The notes under the pieces were generated by a model. The model did no database searches. It saw nothing but the letters and a program-made list of their open reading frames with translations, and had not been told where the DNA came from. Shown one piece after another: positions 62,055 through 64,000 of a stretch of DNA of 64,000 bases (the first letter of the stretch is position 1; each line of letters begins with the position of its first letter). The translations under genes and the position numbers were made by a program. The stretch comes from CAKKQX01 sp963734595 (GTDB taxonomy: Bacteria; Pseudomonadota; Gammaproteobacteria; Burkholderiales; SG8-41): contig CAVTHV010000029.1 of assembly GCA_963734595.1 (NCBI GenBank), positions 248,001 through 312,000 of the forward strand, in the 5' to 3' direction.

Positions 62055-63745
62055 ATGTCCGGCCACACCCTGCCCAAACGAAGCATCCTGATCCTGCTGT
62101 TCGCCGTGCTCGCGGTGCTGTGGTTCGGCAACCTCGACTATCGCAAACTGGTCCGCCCCGACGAAGGCCGCTATGCGGAAATTCCGCGCGAGATGGTCGC
62201 GACCGGCGACTGGCTGACGCCGCGCCTGAACGGGATCAAATATTTCGAGAAGCCGCCGTTGCAGGACCTGGGCGACCGCCGCCGCGTACAAGGCGTTCGG
62301 CGAACATGAATGGACCGTCCGGCTGTGGCCGGCGTTGACCGGCTTTGCCGGCGTCGTGCTCGTATATCTTGTCGGCGCCACCCTGTTCGGCGCGATCGCG
62401 GGCTTCTATGCCGCGCTGGTCCTGGCGAGCAGCGTCGGCTATGTGCTGGTGGCCCACATCGGCACACTCGACATGGGCGTGACCTTTTTCATGACGCTGA
62501 CATTGGCCGGGCTTCTGCTCGGCCTGAGAACGGACGCAACGCCCGCCAGCAAGCGGCTGTGGATCCACGTGGCATGGGCAGCGATGGGATTCGCGATGCT
62601 GAGCAAAGGGCTGATGGGAATCGTGCTGCCGGCCATGGTGCTGGGCGCCTACATGATGGTGGAACGCGATTTCGGCCTGCTGCGCCGCCTCCACATCTGG
62701 ACAGGCGGCATTCTGTTCCTGGCCATCGCCGCGCCCTGGTTCGTGGCGGTATCGGTCGTCAACCCGGAGTTCTTCGACTTTTTTTTCATCCACGAGCACC
62801 TGCAGCGGTTTCTGACCCCGACCGCCCGCCGCCCCGGCCCGTTGTGGTATTTCGTCCCGATCCTCGCGCTGACCATCCTGCCGTGGCTCGTTACCCTGTG
62901 CAGCGCATTGCCCGCCAGCTGGAAAAAGCGCGGCCCGCAGTCCGGCTTTCAGCCCCGGCGGCTCCTGTTTTTATGGGCGGTGCTGATCTTCGTCTTTTTC
63001 TCGGTGTCGAGCTCCAAGCTGCCGTCGTACATCATGCCGATTTTCCCCGCGCTCGCGCTGTTGCTGGGAACCTATCTGGCCGAACGACCGGCGACGACGG
63101 TGCGCTGGCACCTGGCACCGTTGCTGCCACTCGGTCTCCTCATCATGGCCTTTGCGCCGCAGGCGGTGCGCTTCGCGAGCGACGAAGTGCCCGTCAAGCT
63201 GTACGAGGCCTATGTGCCATGGCTTTTCGCGACCGGCGCGGCGGTGCTGGCTGGGGACGGGCTACGCGCTTTACCGCTGCCTGCGCGGCAGCGTGACCCC
63301 GGCGCTCGTTGCAGTTTGTTTTTCGAGCCTGACCGCCGGGCAACTGGCGATGATGGGGCACGACAGCCTGGCACGCGCTTCTTCCGCCTACTATCTGGCG
63401 CAGGAAATCAGGCCCTGGCTCAAACCCGGCATTCCGTTTTACAGCGTCGGCACCTATGAGCAGACGCTGCCGTTTTACATCAAGCGCCCCGTGACCCTGG
63501 TTGCGTTCTCGGATGAGATGGCTTATGGTCTCGCCCAGGAGCCACAGCTGTGGCTGCGCGATTACGCAGAGTTCGAGCGCGCCTGGCGCAGCAGCAGTTA
63601 CGCGCTGGCGATGATGACGCCGCAAACCTATGCGGAATTCGAAAAAAGCGGTCTGCCCATGCAGGTAATCGCCCGCGATACGCGACGGGTTGTCATAAGA
63701 ACCCTGCCTCAAGCACAATCCGTTACCGGAACCCCGAAGCCATGA
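62055..63745 (+). CDS. ArnT-type membrane glycosyltransferase (PMT family), two frameshifts
   Basis: About 562 residues after removing bases near 62270 and 63255. The first loop has RPDEGRYAEIPREMVATGDW and the DE pair of GT83/PMT enzymes; GIKYFEKPPLQ follows; then ten or more hydrophobic segments (AALVLASSVGYVLVAHIG; SKGLMGIVLPAMVLGAYMM; FVFFSVSSSKLPSYIMPIFP) and a soluble C-terminal domain. KLPSYIMPIFP is a typical ArnT motif. The family transfers lipid-linked sugars, often aminoarabinose, to lipid A. Its stop overlaps the next start (ATGA). Confidence 0.9.
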
Positions 63746-64000
63746 ACCCCCTGAGTTTTTCTCTCGTGCTGTGCGGCGTGCTGCTGAACGCGGCCGCGCA
63801 GCTGCTGCTCAAAGCCGGCACCAATGCGGTCGGCGCTTTCGAATTTTCCCGGGATAACATCCTGCCCGTGGGATGGAAACTCGCCTCCGAACCGCATATC
63901 ATTGGCGGTCTGGCCTGCTACGTGGTCAGCGTCGTCGTCTGGATCATGGCGTTGTCGCGCGTCGAAGTCAGCATCGCTTACCCGATGCTGTCCATCGGTT
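63742..64000 (+). CDS. SMR/DMT-type small membrane protein, 3' end beyond window
   Basis: 86 residues visible: MNPLSFSLVLCGVLLNAAAQ, LLLKAGTNAVGAF, and VVSVVVWIMALSRVEVSIAY then PMLSIG. The first helix, AAAQLLLKAG, and the later SRVEVSIAYP are typical of EmrE-like and ArnE/ArnF-like proteins. Coupled by overlap with the ArnT-type gene, so a role as flippase subunit for the lipid-linked sugar is likely. The right edge truncates it. Confidence 0.85.
   Translation, partial: MNPLSFSLVLCGVLLNAAAQLLLKAGTNAVGAFEFSRDNILPVGWKLASEPHIIGGLACYVVSVVVWIMALSRVEVSIAYPMLSIG

Overview
This 64-kb window looks like a chromosomal segment of a GC-rich betaproteobacterium. Pointers are a Cys-type periplasmic formate dehydrogenase cluster with DUF3305/DUF3306 partners, rdgC, an MmgE/PrpD plus tricarballylate-dehydrogenase-like pair, TRAP transporters, a SelD/SelU pair and an ArnT-type glycosyltransferase. 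Burkholderiales or a neighbouring order is a guess. No rRNA, tRNA, CRISPR array, phage or intact insertion sequence is visible, and no gene-free stretch exceeds 300 bases. Many genes are broken by single-base insertions in otherwise perfectly conserved frames. I treat these as one gene each and as probable assembly errors, not decay.

Layout. 1-4.8 kb: purL (runs off the left edge) and nnrD. 4.8-14 kb: a LysR regulator facing a catabolic block of two DHDPS-superfamily genes (the second lacks both aldolase catalytic residues), an SDR, then on the other strand MmgE/PrpD, a TcuA-like flavoprotein, an unknown membrane protein and an altronate-dehydratase-type UxaA. 14-21.7 kb: rdgC, a PhyH dioxygenase, ppdK, a two-subunit ThDP decarboxylase, pirin and a methylmalonyl-CoA-epimerase-like VOC protein. 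21.8-24.8 kb: an NrfJ-like periplasmic protein, TIGR02186 protein, TauE/SafE exporter, DUF190 and the fluoride channel CrcB.

25-34.2 kb: a molybdenum/tungsten block. On the minus strand lie tupABC (tungstate uptake), modABC (molybdate uptake), mobB, moaD and moaE. On the plus strand a ModE-type regulator and moeA are divergent from tupA, with a palindromic operator between them. 34.4-39 kb: a TRAP transporter (dctPQM), a VOC protein and a second DctP homologue without a signal peptide.

39-51.2 kb: the formate dehydrogenase system on the minus strand (DUF3305, DUF3306, a multi-cluster ferredoxin, a TorD-like chaperone, a small Tat protein, alpha, beta, a small lipoprotein, gamma, a small secreted protein), with moaA, fdhD and mobA divergent. 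The metal uptake, cofactor synthesis and FDH genes form a coherent set. 51.4-64 kb: a GGDEF/EAL protein, mtfA, rmuC, an ABC exporter pair, tesA, selD (with an in-frame UGA read as selenocysteine), selU, an ArnT-like glycosyltransferase and an SMR-type protein cut by the right edge.

The least ordinary things are the selenocysteine selD, the DHDPS paralogue without Lys or Tyr, the signal-less DctP, and several families of short repeats. Two inverted copies of one repeat bracket moaE-moaD. Repeats also run into the coding ends of mobB, fdhD and mobA, and one AT-rich motif occurs four times, once inside nnrD.
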